Source: Dama dama (Eukaryota > Chordata > Mammalia > Artiodactyla > Cervidae). Taken from it: a stretch of DNA of 64,000 bases. This document shows, piece after piece, positions 50,007 through 61,254 of the stretch. How positions within the stretch are numbered: the first letter of the stretch is position 1; every line of letters starts with the position of its first letter. The DNA lies in NCBI RefSeq assembly GCF_033118175.1, contig NC_083696.1, positions 37,929,001 through 37,993,000 of the forward strand, written 5' to 3'. The translations under genes and the position numbers were made by a program. The notes below the pieces were generated by a model. That model was not told the origin of the DNA. It worked only from the letters and a program-made list of their open reading frames with translations, and made no database searches.

Positions 50007-52265
50007 TTTTTTTTATTTTATTTTTTTTTTATTAGTTGCAGGCTAATTACTTCACAACATTTCAGTGGGTTTTGTCATACATTGATATGAATCAGCCATA
50101 GATTTACACGTATTCCCCATCCCGATCCCCCCTCCCACCTCCCTCTCCACCTGATTCCTCTGGGTCTTCCCAGTGCACCAGGCCCAAGCACTTGTCTCAT
50201 GCATCCCACCTGGGCTGGTGATCTGTTTCACCATAGATAGCATACATGCTGCTCTTTTGAAATATCCCACCCTCACATTCTCCCACAGAGTTCAAAAGTC
50301 TGTTCTGTATTTCTATGTCTCTTTTTCTGTTTTGCATATAGGGTTATCGTTACCATCTTTCTTAATTCCATATATATGTGTTAGTATACTGTAATGTTCT
50401 TTATCTTTCTGGCTTACTTCACTCTGTATAAGGGGCTCCAGTTTCATCCATCTCATTAGGACTGATTCAAAAGAATTCTTTTTAACGGCTGAGTAATATT
50501 CCATGGTGTATATGTACCACAGCTTCCTTATCCATTCATCTGCTGATGGGCATCTAGGTTGCTTCCATGTCCTGGCTATTATAAACAGTGCTGCGATGAA
50601 CATTGGGGTGCACGTGTCTCTTTCAGATCTGGTTTCCTCGGTGTGTATGCCCAGAAGTGGGATTGCTGGGTCATATGGCAGTTCTATTTCCAGTTTTTTA
50701 AGAAATCTCCACACTGTTCTCCATAGTGGCTGTACTAGTTTGCATTCCCACCAACAGTGTAAGAGGGTTCCCTTTTCTCCACACCCTCTCCAGCATTTAT
50801 TGCTTGTAGACTTTTGGATAGCAGCCATCCTGACTGGCGTGTAATGGTACCTCATTGTGGTTTTGATTTGCATTTCTCTGATAATGAGTGATGTTGAGCA
50901 TCTTTTCATGTGTTTGTTAGCCATCTGTATGTCTTCTTTGGAGAAATGTCTGTTTAGTTCTTTGGCCCATTTTTTGATTGGGTCATTTATTTTTCTGGAA
51001 TTGAGCTGCAGGAGTTGCTTGTATATTTTTGAGATTAATCATTTGTCCGTTTCTTCATTTGCTATTATTTTCTCCCGATCTGAGGGCTGTCTTTTCACCT
51101 TACTTATAGTTTCTTTTGTAGTGCAAAAGCTCTTAAGTTTCATTAGGTCCCATTTGTTTAGTTTTGCTTTTATTTCCAATATTCTGGGAGGTGGGTCATA
51201 GAGGATCTTGCTGTGATTTATGTCGGAGAGTGTTTTGCCTATGTTCTCCTCTAGGAGTTTTATAGTTTCTGGCCTTACATTTAGATCTTTAATCCATTTT
51301 GAATTTATTTTTGTGTATGGTGTTAGAAAGTGTTCTAGTTTCATTCTTTTACAAGTGGTTGACCAGTTTTCCCAGCACCACTTGTTAAAGAGGTTGTCTT
51401 TTTTCCATTGTATATCCTTGCCTCCTTTGTCAAAGATAAGGTGTCCATAGGTTCGTGGATTTATCTCTGGGCTTTCTATTCTGTTCCATTGATCTATATT
51501 TCTGTCTTTGTGCCAGTACCATACTGTCTTGATGACTGTGGCTTTGTCGTAGAGTCTGAAGTCAGGCAGGTTGATTCCTCCAGTTCCATTCTTCTTTCTC
51601 AAGATTACTTTGGCTATTCGAGGTTTTTTGCATTTCCATACAAATTGTGAAGTTCTTTGGTCTAGTTCTGTGAAAAATACCGTTGGCAGCTTGATAGGGA
51701 TTACACTGAATCTATAGATTGCTTTGGGTAGAATAGCCATTTTGACAATATTGATTCTTCCAATCCATGAACACGGTATGTTTCTCCATCTGTTTGTGTC
51801 CTCTTTGATTTCTTTCATCAGTGTTTTATAGTTTTCTATGTATAGGTCTTTTGTTTCTTTAGGTAGATATACTCCTAAGTATTTTATTCTTTTTGTTGCA
51901 ATGGTAAATGGTACTGTTTCCTTAATTTCTCTTTCTCTTTTTTCATTGTTAGTATATAGGAATGCAAGGGATTTCTGTGTGTTCATTTTATATCCTGCAA
52001 CTTTACTATATTCATTGATGTAGCTCTAGTAATTTTCTGGAAGAGTCTTTAGGGTTTTCTATGTAGAGGATCATGTCATCTGCAAACAGTGAGAGTTTCA
52101 CTTCTTCTTTTCCTATCTGGATTCCTTTTACTTCTTTTTCTGCTCTGATTGCTGTGGCCAAAACTTCTAACACTATGTTGAATAGTAGTGGTGAGAGTGG
52201 GCACCCTTGTCTTGTTCCTGATTTCAGGGGAAATGCTTTCAATTTTTCACCATTGAGGGTGATGC
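50007..52265 (-). mobile_element. Young L1 (L1-BT type), antisense, 5' truncated, 16-bp target duplication
   Basis: On the minus strand the element starts in the reverse transcriptase, continues to the ORF2 end and the 3' UTR, and ends with an A-rich tail (T-rich at 50007-50035 on plus). 'tcagcacagttattta' at 49991-50006 and 52266-52281 is exact. The minus-strand target TTTT/AAAT matches the L1 endonuclease preference perfectly. Confidence 0.96.
50313..52265 (-). pseudogene. L1 ORF2 C-terminal half, frameshift, one stop, lost natural stop
   Basis: The minus strand encodes 'GTRQGCPLSPLLFNIVLEVL' and the intact catalytic box 'LSLFADDMILYIENPKDSS'. One extra base near 52021 shifts the frame after 'LLEL'. 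The frame then runs 315 codons (51986-51039) and hits TGA in place of a Gly codon after 'NEETDK'-type sequence. It resumes through 'CWRGCGEKGTLLHCWWEC', and here the lysine codon is AAA, not the TAA seen at 10.99 and 23.13 kb. The natural TAG stop is changed to AAG, so the frame runs 18 codons further to 50313. The element lacks its endonuclease and is inactive. Confidence 0.92.
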
Positions 52266-53271
52266 TCAGCACAGTTATTTAAAACCCTTTGTCAGGCAGC
52301 TCAGAGGTCTGCTTATTGAGGGTCAGCTTTTGGAAGTCTGCTTTGTTTTTTTTGGTTTGGCCATGTTTCCTTTTATCTTCGTGTGCCATATTTTTGTTGC
52401 TGTTGAGACTTAGGCATTTGAAGAAACAACCACTGCTTCTAAACTTCATGCAGTTTGGACTGGCTTCACACAGGATAAGACTTTCACCATCCCAGATTTA
52501 GAGATTCCAGGATCTCTCAAACCTCTTCTGAGGCTGTATCTTCTCGGAGAATTTGGAGTGTCCTCGCAAACTCCCTAGATAGCATGTCCCTGGTTCTTTT
52601 CAGAAGGCTGTGATCTCATGCTCCCCCTGGCTGCTGCCTGCAGAACTGCTACTCTAATGTGTTGCTGTGATAGTCAACCGCTTTCCGCAGCTTCCAAAAG
52701 AGAATGCTGGTCCCATCAACACTCTGACTCAGGAGAGACAGACACCAGTCCCTTAGACAGTCCTCAGACTGGCCAAAATGTTGGCTGCACATTCCCCTCA
52801 TTTGTTTCTGTCATAAGTAATGATCCCCAGTGCAAGAGACACCACACCAGGCTAGATAAGAAGGAGAAGCATGAATGAATTTGCAAAATGCAATGAACTT
52901 TCTTAACTCTTTTGCTGGGATCTAGTCTTGGTTTCATGGTGGTCGAGGTGCTGAAACTTCTCAACTAATCTCCAGAGTTCCTGCAAAGGTATTGGAGCCT
53001 GTATACTGTTGTTAATTCTTTGTCTCTGGGGGAGAAAAGGGCCTGACGCTTCCATATGAGTCAGCTTGCTGACATCACTCTAAACATGTTATTTTTACAG
53101 GAAAAGCAAACTATATTTTTAAAAGACCCCTTACTCCATTAAATGGATCTCTCCACCTTTACATGCACTGGGCTTTGATCTTCCCCACAATGTTTATGAC
53201 ATTTTACCTTATAATTATCTTTGATTCAACACATGTTGAATCTCTCCTCTAGGCCAAGGGATATCCTGAAT

Positions 53272-53294
53272 TGTGTGTGTGTGTGTGTGTGTGT
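53272..53294. repeat. (TG)n microsatellite
   Basis: An uninterrupted TG run of about 11 units. Confidence 0.95.
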
Positions 53295-53318
53295 ATTTTG
53301 TAGGTGTGTTTTAACTGA

Positions 53319-53330
53319 GGGGGGGGGGGG
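53319..53330. repeat. G12 homopolymer
   Basis: Twelve consecutive G bases. Such runs can be length-variable and sequencing-prone. Confidence 0.9.
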
Positions 53331-53474
53331 AAGAATTAAAATTAATAAAGTGAAGGGTCTTCAAATAACAAAACTCAAGGAAGACAATGGATTAGGGAAA
53401 AGTGGGGACTCCAGCCAAAGGAAGATCATAAACAAAAGGATAAAGGAGCTGGTGATCAAAAATGGGTAAGTCAG

Positions 53475-53647
53475 GGACTTACCTGATGGTCCAGTAGTTA
53501 CTACTTCATTTTCCAATGCAAGGGGTCAGGGTTTGATCCCTGGTTGAGGAACTAAGGTCCCACATGCTGCAAGACATGGCCAAATTTTTTAAAAATAAAC
53601 ACAGCATTGCAAATCATCTATACTTCAATAAATTAAAAAAAAAAAAG
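53475..53647 (+). mobile_element. CHR-1 SINE carrying an L1-like 3' terminus
   Basis: 'ggacttacctgatggtccag' and 'gggtttgatccctggttgag' are the CHR head. After 'acatggccaaattttttaaa' the sequence reads 'acagcattgcaaatcatcta' and 'tacttcaataaatt', which is L1-terminus-like. 'aatgggtaagtcag' (53461-53474) and 'tatgggtaggtcag' (53648-53661) flank the whole, so both parts went in as one unit. Confidence 0.8.
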
Positions 53648-53661
53648 TATGGGTAGGTCAG

Positions 53662-54429
53662 AGGGAGCTAGGTAAAGACGATTGAAGACCCAGAGAAATC
53701 TGGCAGAGACCCATAGAGGAGCAGGAAAAGAACACCATCTTAATTTGCAACTAACAGAAGCCCATGAGTACTGGCATGATCATGAATGTTCTCTACACAT
53801 TTTTATTTTAATTGACATAGAAATATGAGGCCTGCAACCTTAGAATGTCTTAAAAACCAAGTTTATAACATGCAAATGGTTTGCCTTAAAAAAATTCTTT
53901 TATCTCACACAGGAAATGTTAAGACACACTGACATAAAAAAAATAAACATATTGGATTTGCGCAGATTTACATAAACAATTGCTCACTGACCACCAGTCC
54001 GCTGAACGGGAGCCCTGTTTTAATTCCTGTTTCCTGGTGTTGAGAACTGGGACTCATTTAAAAAATAGTACAAGTAAGGAGGGAAGGCAAGGAGAAAATA
54101 ACCAGTGTGATCCCTACTTGGCTGTCAGGCCTCGGGGGAGGGCTGGTGTCCCAGATTTGGGGTGACTGAGAGCACTGGCAGAGTCACCTGATCCAGGGGA
54201 GTTAGAGGGGAAACAGAGTCCTTCTATTCATCAAAGAGCCAGAGATGAATAAACAATATCTATTAAACATCACTGCTGTTCAAGACACATGTGTAACACC
54301 CACTAACAGAGCTTCACGTAAGTTCTCATTAACTCACAATGAGCAAAGTTAGCTGCTAGTTCAATTCTCTGAACATTCCCCATAACTACCCCAATATACT
54401 GAGTACTCCAGTGTATCACTTAGCTTCAC
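53662..54429. other. Single-copy interval
   Basis: I see no gene and no recognised repeat. Composition is AT-rich on the left. Confidence 0.45.
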
Positions 54430-54669
54430 ATGTTACTTCTGTTGTGTCGTCACTAAGTCGTGACCGACTCATGCAACCCCATGGACTGCAGCTCTGCTCG
54501 CAGACTGTAGCCCACCAGACCCCTCTGTCCCTGGGATTCTCCAGGCAAGAATACTGGAGTGGGTTGCCATGCCCTCCCTCCTCCAGGGAATCTTCCCAAC
54601 CCAGGGATTGAACCAGCATCTCCTGCACTGGCAGGCAGATTTTTTTACCGCTGAGCCACCTGTAAAGCC
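54430..54669 (-). mobile_element. Bov-tA SINE, antisense
   Basis: The reversed body and head ('ccgctgagccacctgtaaag') are present. A short duplication around 'gactgcagctctgctcgcag' lengthens the body. Confidence 0.92.
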
Positions 54670-56298
54670 CACATGGCTGACTCCTAAATAGACAGAGAGA
54701 AGTCTGTGTTGGGGGTGTGGTTTCGGTGGTAGTATTGATTTGGTGTGTTTTAACACTGACACGTTTCAACACTGATGGCCAGCCCCACTCAGAGGAAAGC
54801 AGATCTTTTAAAGATCAGAGTTATTAGCCTAATGTATTGAAAAGGGTGATGCTCTAGACATGAAAAATCACAACCATCACAAGAATGCTGACAACACAGG
54901 CAGGGAACAAAGAGCAGAGCGGGAACATGAACCATATGGTTTCATAACTAATAACACTTCTAAGTGTCTTGATTGTTGTTATTGTTTTAAATCCGGCTAA
55001 CGTTTGGCCTCTCTTATTATAACTGAAATGTTATCTGTAGCTGCTATCTCCCCTGTATTTCAAAGTGTTGTTCTTAAAGCAAGGTAGGAATACATCAGAG
55101 ACTCTTTCATATCTTACAGAGGGGAAGTTCAAATGTAAGAGTCTCCATAACAAAATCTATCCAGATATAATAAATGGGGCTGTCAGATTGGTTCTCACTT
55201 GAGACACCAACTGTAGCTAATATTACTCAATATGCAGATGTTTTCTGTCTCATTCTCTTGGACAAAAAAAAAAAAAAGAGCATTTAAATGGAATAATGAT
55301 AAATTGGTATTAATATGAAGAGGTTCTGTTACAGTGCGGCAAAGGGCTACGCAGGTCAAGAGTCAAAGACACGTGTGAATGATGGGGGCTTCGCCTCTGT
55401 GTTGAAGGGTCTCAGGAATTTATTAGCTGAACTGTTCACTCCATCTCAAGACCACACAACAGTTTTTAAAAGAGAGAATAAAACCTTGAACTCAAGCTTC
55501 TGTTGGCTAGAGACAAGGTTCCCAATGAACACACCGCCCTGGGTTGCACACAGTAGGTGTTTAGAAACAAAGGGCTTCCTGGAGAATAAAAGTATGAGTA
55601 CTATTCTGACAGAGGGGTAAAAAATAGAAAAGCAAATCCTGATGATTCTTTATCCAGACATCAGAGCTGATGCTTGCTCTCAACGGATTTCTCTGTCCCT
55701 GGCCGGACCGTCCGTCTGCCTCCTGGAATTTCATTCCACAGCACCACCGGCAGTCACCTTCACATTTGTTTCCATTTAACTCCCCCACTCCCCACCAGCA
55801 TGCAGGTACGCAACACTGCGGAGGAATGTGAAAAACTTCCCTCAGCTTCTTTTCAGAAGAGAAAGAAAGAAAAACCAATGAAGGGAGCAAAGGGCAAAGG
55901 TTCTAATGGGGCATCTCCCTAAGTGATGGGGCATCATTCCTGGGGAACACTTGGGGACTCTTGGTAAGCGTCTCCCAGCAGCAATCAAACGCTCTCTGAA
56001 GTCCTTAGGACCCAGAGTCTGTAAACCCGAACATAGCCGTTTATCACGCTTCTGAGAGTTTACTTTGGACAAGTTGACTCCATGGGGGGAGGGGAGCTGA
56101 ATTCACCTGAAAACATAGTACCAAAACACCCGGTCTACACGTGACTGAACTAAGCAGAGGCTAGGCATTCATTCACTCACATATCCTTTTATTAACAGAA
56201 GCTGGAAACCAGAAAGTAGCTATAAAAGGCGAACCAAATATTTATCCATCAGGACTCTCTAAATGGCTACACACCCAACTGTCAATCTTCCATGGAGG
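54670..56298. other. Single-copy interval, second largest repeat-poor stretch
   Basis: About 1.6 kb shows no interspersed repeat I recognise. A 101-codon open frame (55315-55620) exists but has no domain, no homologue I know and no splice context, so I do not call it a gene. 'gatcttttaaagatc' at about 54803 is a short palindrome. Confidence 0.45.
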
Positions 56299-56470
56299 GA
56301 CTTCCCTGGTGATCCACGGGTTAAGAATCTGCCTGCCAATGCAGGATTTGGTCCCTGGTCAGGAAACTAAGATCCCACTTGCCACAAAGCAGCTAAGCCC
56401 GCCCACCACAACTAGAAAGTCCCTGGACTGCAACGAAAGATCCTGCATGATGCAATGAAGACCATATGCA
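56299..56470 (+). mobile_element. CHR-1 type SINE
   Basis: 'gggacttccctggtgatcca', 'tgcctgccaatgcaggattt' and 'gatcctgcatgatgcaatga' are present. Confidence 0.88.
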
Positions 56471-56591
56471 GTTTTCAATAATTTTTTTTTTTTTAAAGCA
56501 CTTAGGACAGAACTTGTCACAGAGGAAGTGCTAAATGGATGCTGGCTATAGTTATTTTGCCTTGAATTTTTGTAGAGGGCTAAGAAGATAA

Positions 56592-56742
56592 TCTGGGTCG
56601 GGAAGATCCCCTGGAGGAGGGCATGGCAACCCATTCCAGTATTCTTGCCTGGAGAATCCTATGGTCAGAGGAGTCTGGTGGGCTACAATCCATGGAGTCA
56701 CACAAAATCAGACATGAATGAAGTGACTTAGCACGTATACAC
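56592..56742 (+). mobile_element. Bov-tA SINE, 5' truncated
   Basis: The copy starts late in the head ('tgggtcgggaagatcccctg') and continues through the full body to 'agtgacttagcacgtataca'. Confidence 0.9.
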
Positions 56743-57462
56743 GCAAGAATATGCATGAAAGTGTCTGTGAGCCCTGCACAAATATAGGCCCTTAATGTGA
56801 TATGGGTACACAGGTCCTCGAAAATTCAGGAAGACCCTTATTGTCACTGTTTTGCCTGAGACTTGCTTCTCACAAGTGGATACCAAGACCACTTTGAGAG
56901 AGACTTCCCTGGAATTTTAGAAAACGAAGGTCCTTGCTGCCATACGTCATCAACCAAAAGTGCCAGGGACCTGCCATCTTAGTGATTTCTTACCTGAACA
57001 AGAATTCCTGCTATTCTCATTTCTTAGATAAAAGTCAAGAGAGAATACATGCACAGAGAATACATGCCGAAGGTAACCTAGTCATGGGTCAAATAATGAT
57101 GCAGGCCAAGCATGTCTTCATTAGGCCCTTATCTTTTGCCTCTGGGTGTTAAAAACATCTTCTTCCATGTTCCCATTACCTTCCAGGTCTCATGGTAAAT
57201 TCCCTGGCCAAAGACTAACTGGTCAAAAATTTACCCTTGAAATAAGCTAATTTATACTAAAAACTGAGTGACTAACTGCACTCCCATTTTCCAAAAGTAT
57301 TTGCATCCTAATAGAGGTCAACAGAGCAGGACAGTGATAAACAAACAACCTCTGATACTCAGGAGTTTTGTCAGTTTGTAGCCGAGGGCACTTACAGGGC
57401 AACCAGCTCTCCAAGTTTACATGGGGCTGGGGAGAGTCCCAGCACATGGCACTGTCACAAAG
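56743..57462. other. Single-copy interval
   Basis: I see no gene and no recognised repeat. A small direct repeat 'gagaatacatgc' occurs at about 57041 and 57056. Confidence 0.45.
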
Positions 57463-59300
57463 CAAAGGAGAAAAGGAAAGATAAACCCATTTGAATGGAG
57501 AGTTGCAAAGAATAGCAAGGAGAGATAAGAAAGCCTTTCTCAGCATTCAATGCAAAGAAATAGAGGAAAACAGTAGAATGGGAAAGACTAGAGATCTCTT
57601 CAAGAAAATCAGAGATACCAAGGGAATATTTCATGCAAAGACGGGCTCAATAAAGGACGGAAATGGTATGGACCAAAGAGAAGCAGAAGATATTAAGAAG
57701 AGGAGGGAAGAATACATGGAAGAGCTATACAAAAAAGATCCTCATGACCCAGATAATCACGATGGTGTGATCACTCACCTAGAGCCAGACATCCTGGAAT
57801 GTGAAGTCAAGTGGGCCTTAGGAAGCATCACTACAAACAAAGCTAGTAGAGGTGATGGAATTCCAGTTGAGCTATTTCAAATCCTAAAAGATGATACTGT
57901 CAAAGTGCTGCACTCAATATGTCAACAAATTTGGAAAACTCAGCAGTGGCCACAGGACTGGAAAAGGTCCATTTTCATTCCAATCCCAAAAAAAGGCAAT
58001 CCCAAAGAATGTTCAAACTACCATACAATTGCACTCATCTCACCCGCTAGTAAAGTAATGTTCAAAATTCTCCAAGCCAGGTTCAGCAACACATCAACCA
58101 TGAACTTCCAGATTTTCAAGCTGGTTTTAGAAAAGGCAGAGGAACCAGAGATCAAATTGCCAACATCCACTGGATCATCGAAAAAGCAAGGGAGTTCCAG
58201 AAAAACAACTATTTCTGCTTTACTGACTATGCCAAACCATTTGACTGTGTGGGTCACAATAAACTGTGGAAAATTATGAAAGAGATGGGAATACCAGACC
58301 ACCTGACCTGCCTCTTGAGAAACCTGTATGCAGGTCAGGAAGCAACAGTTAGAACTGGACATGGAACAACAGACTGGTTCCAAATTGGGAAAGGAGTATG
58401 TCAAGGCTGTATATTATCACTCTGCTTATTTAACTTATATGCAGAGTACATCATGAGAAATGCTGGGCTGGAAGAAGCACAAGCTGGAATCAAGATTGCC
58501 AGGAGAAATATCAATAACCTCAGATATGCAGATGACACCACCCTTATGGCAGAAAGTGAAGAAGAGCTAAAGAGCCTCTTGATGAAAGTGAAAGAGAAGA
58601 GTAAAAAAGTTGGCTTAAAGCTCAACATTCAGAAAACTAAGATCATGGCATCTGGCCCCATCACTTCATGGCAAATAGATGGGGAAACAGTGGAAACAGT
58701 GGCTGACTTTATTTTGGGGCTCCAAAATCACTGCAGATGGTGATTGCAGCCATCAAATTAAAAGACGCTTGCTCCTTGGAAGGAAAGTTATGACCAACCT
58801 AGACAGCTATTAGAAAGCAGAGACATTACTTTGTCAACAAAGGTCTGTCTAGTCAAGGGTATTGTTCTTCCAGTAGTCATGTATGGATGTGAGAGTTGGA
58901 CCATAAAGAAAGCTGAGCACTGAAGAATTTATGCTTTTGAACCATGGTGTTGGAGAAGACTCTTGAGAGTCCCTTGGACTGCAAGGAGATCCAACCAGTC
59001 CATCCTAAAGGAGATCAGTCCTGGATGTTCATTGGAGGGACTGATGTTGAAGCTGAAACTCTGATACTTTGGCCACCTGATGCGAAGAGCTGACTCATTT
59101 GGAAAGATCCTGATGTTGGGAAAGACTGAAGGCAGGAGGAGAAGCGGACGACAGAGGATGAGATGGTTGGATGGCATCACCGACTCAATGGACATAAGTT
59201 TGAGTAAACTCCAGGAGTTGGTGATGGACAGGGAGGCCTGGCGTGTTGCGGTTCATGGGGTTGCAAAGAGTCGGACACGACTGAGCGGCTGAACTTACTG
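57463..59300 (+). mobile_element. BovB LINE, longest copy in window, 5' truncated
   Basis: The copy begins about 40% into BovB at 'aaagcaaaggagaaaaggaa' and runs to the terminus 'gagcggctgaac'. About 1.84 kb of a roughly 3.2 kb element is present, covering the linker and all of the reverse transcriptase. Confidence 0.95.
57491..59292 (+). pseudogene. BovB reverse transcriptase with intact YADD, frameshifted
   Basis: A 262-codon frame (57491-58279) encodes 'LFKKIRDTKGIFHAKTGSIK', 'DGIPVELFQILKDDTVKVLH' and 'WPQDWKRSIFIPIPKKGNPK' (finger motifs). One base is missing near 58084, so the rest of that frame is nonsense. The true frame continues in the next register with 'YFCFTDYAKPFDCVGHNKLW' (motif A; catalytic Asp kept) and, from 58249 to 58743, 'VCQGCILSLCLFNLYAEYIM' and 'NNLRYADDTTLMAES' (catalytic YADD kept). 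Another shift near 58720 separates the C-terminal part, ending 'RRRSGRQRMRWLDGITDSMD'. The endonuclease is missing. It is inactive but has the best preserved BovB active site here. Confidence 0.9.
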
Positions 59301-59954
59301 AAGTGAGGTGGTTACAAAGGCAAATCTTCCTCTCCACATCCCAGCTTAAATTTGCCCCTCTTCTAAAACATACCCTTTGACCTCATCACTTCCTTCCTAG
59401 AAATCTATTTTCAAGAGAGGCAGAGAAAGAGCAAAGATTTTATTTTGTTTGGGACTCTATCTCCAGATGCAGGCATCTAATAGCAATTAACTAAATTATT
59501 TACACAGTATGACAATACCTTGGCTGAAACCCTTCAATATCTATGCCTAAGGGAAAAATAAGAAAACAAAAATGTATTTACAGATGGTTGTTTGGGGCGG
59601 TGAGGTTGGCATAAATGTTATCTTCTTTCTGTTTTTCCCAAATTATCTATAATGTGCAAGATCGATTCTATTTTCAAAAAATAAATGAAGGAATATAAAA
59701 ACTGTAGAGAGCCTGTTGATGCTTGGTTTCAGGATATGGCAGTAGATAGATGTCCAGGAAAGCTGTGAAAGGGTAAGGCTGATAAGAGTCTCAAATAGTG
59801 ACAGCGTCACAACCAGCACCCGTCAACTACTGCTCCCCCAAAGCCAGCCTGCTGGTATGTTGCGGTCCAGACACAAGTTACCTCGTCTACTGGGACAAGC
59901 TCCTTCCTCAACAAATCCCTCTTCCTCTTTCTCCACAAATGCTCAAAGAATATG
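59301..59954. other. Single-copy interval with a weak old L1 tail
   Basis: 'cccaaattatctataatgtg' followed by 'ttttcaaaaaataaatgaag' (59637-59695) resembles an old L1M terminus. Otherwise nothing is recognised. Confidence 0.4.
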
Positions 59955-60250
59955 TTGTTCAATCTCCAAGTTGTGTCCAGTTCTTTGCGACCTCATGGAC
60001 TGCAGCACGCCAGGCCTCCCTGTCCATCACCAACTCCCAGAGCTTGCTCAAACTCATGGCCATGGAGCCAGTGATGTTATCTAATCATCTCGTCTTCAGC
60101 TGTCCTCTTCTCCTTCTGCCCTCCACCCTTCATAGCATCAAGGTCTTTACAATGAGTCAGTTCTTCACATCAGATAGCCAGAGTATTGTCACTTCAGCTT
60201 CAGAATCAGTCCTTCCAATGAATATTCAGGGTTTATTTCCTTGAGGGTTG
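59955..60250 (-). mobile_element. BovB LINE 3' end, antisense
   Basis: 'gttgtgtccagttctttgcg', 'ccaggcctccctgtccatca' and 'cttccaatgaatattcaggg' identify it. It is diverged, so an older copy. Confidence 0.9.
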
Positions 60251-60261
60251 ACATATATATT

Positions 60262-60475
60262 TGCCAGATGGCTCAGTGGTAAAGAATCCACCCACCAAGG
60301 CAGGAGATGCAGATTCAACTGCTGCATCAGGAAGATACCCTGGAGAAGGAAATAGCTACCCACTCCAGGATTCTTGCCTGGAGAATTCCCTGGACAGGGG
60401 AACCTGGCAGACTATAGTCCATGGGGGTCGCAAAGAACCAGACATGACTGAGCAACTGGGCACATACACACACGC
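60262..60475 (+). mobile_element. Bov-tA SINE
   Basis: 'ccagatggctcagtggtaaa', 'caggagatgcagattcaact' and 'gacaggggaacctggcagac' are present. It follows the BovB piece within about 10 bases. Confidence 0.9.
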
Positions 60476-61254
60476 GTGTATTTTGCAAGATACGTTTATC
60501 CTGAGAAAAGAAAAAACTTGTCTGCTTCATGATTATTGAGGAGATGGGTCTTATTTACATCCAACCTGGCAAAGACGAAAAGGTGGTCATGCGGGAGGGG
60601 TGAAAAAACAGGAGAAAGTGTTCTTCAAGGTGAGGTCAACACTCCTGCGACTCATTTGTCAAAGGACACATGGTAACTGACTTCAGGAAATACAAGAACT
60701 GGCTGAAAAGAAGAAAAGACTATTCATTTCCAGATCTTGCTAGGAAAGGTCATTTGAAAACCCATGAGCCAGAAGGAACAGGCATATGTAAACAAGAGAC
60801 GGAATTGTATTCTAGATTCATTCATTATTGCTGTTTACTCTAAGAGTCACCCTCAGCCTCCTTGCTGCTCTCAGTATTTGTCTCTGAATATCCCAGGGAA
60901 CAGAATGAACTAACAGTCTCTTTCTTCATTGCCAGATTAAGAAATCGAAGGGTTTTCTTTCTTTCCTTTTTTTTTTTTTAATAAAAATCCGTGAGGGCAC
61001 AGAAAGCTTTGAAAATCTAATTTAGAACCATTTAGACTTCAGGCTTTAGAGCACTTATTTAATTAACATTTATTGGATACCTATTAGGCGGAGGGCACTG
61101 TGGGAGGAGCAGAAGATGGTTAAGACACAGTCCCCGCCCCCCAGGAATTTTGCGGTCCAGCAGGGCGACAGTCTGACAGGACCACCGAGGAGGAGAGTGT
61201 GCCCAGGTGAGCTTGCAGAGTCTCCATCGCCGCATCTGCCTCCCCTCTTTGCTC
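60476..61254. other. Single-copy interval with an ancient repeat
   Basis: 61055-61160 ('taacatttattggataccta', 'gcggagggcactgtggga', 'taagacacagtccccgcccc') is an old MIR/L2-type repeat. The rest is unassigned; a T-run lies at 60968-60979. Confidence 0.45.

Larger units (their letters stand above)
52282..53474. other. Single-copy or old-repeat interval with simple repeats
   Basis: The first part appears to continue the old repeat of 48.9-49.5 kb. From 52620 no repeat is recognised. A (TG)n and a G-run lie at 53272-53330. No gene is called; an 86-codon frame (52618-52878) has no domain. Confidence 0.4.

Noticed and set aside
51039..51986. 315-codon open frame on the minus strand as a host gene
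   Set aside because: It is the L1 ORF2 C-terminal half within the antisense L1 at 50.0-52.27 kb.
55315..55620. 101-codon open frame in single-copy DNA
   Set aside because: No domain, no repeated use of preferred codons, no splice or promoter context. A frame of this length is expected by chance in 64 kb.
57491..58279. 262-codon open frame as a novel reverse transcriptase gene
   Set aside because: It is BovB with a one-base deletion; the last third of the frame is out of register.
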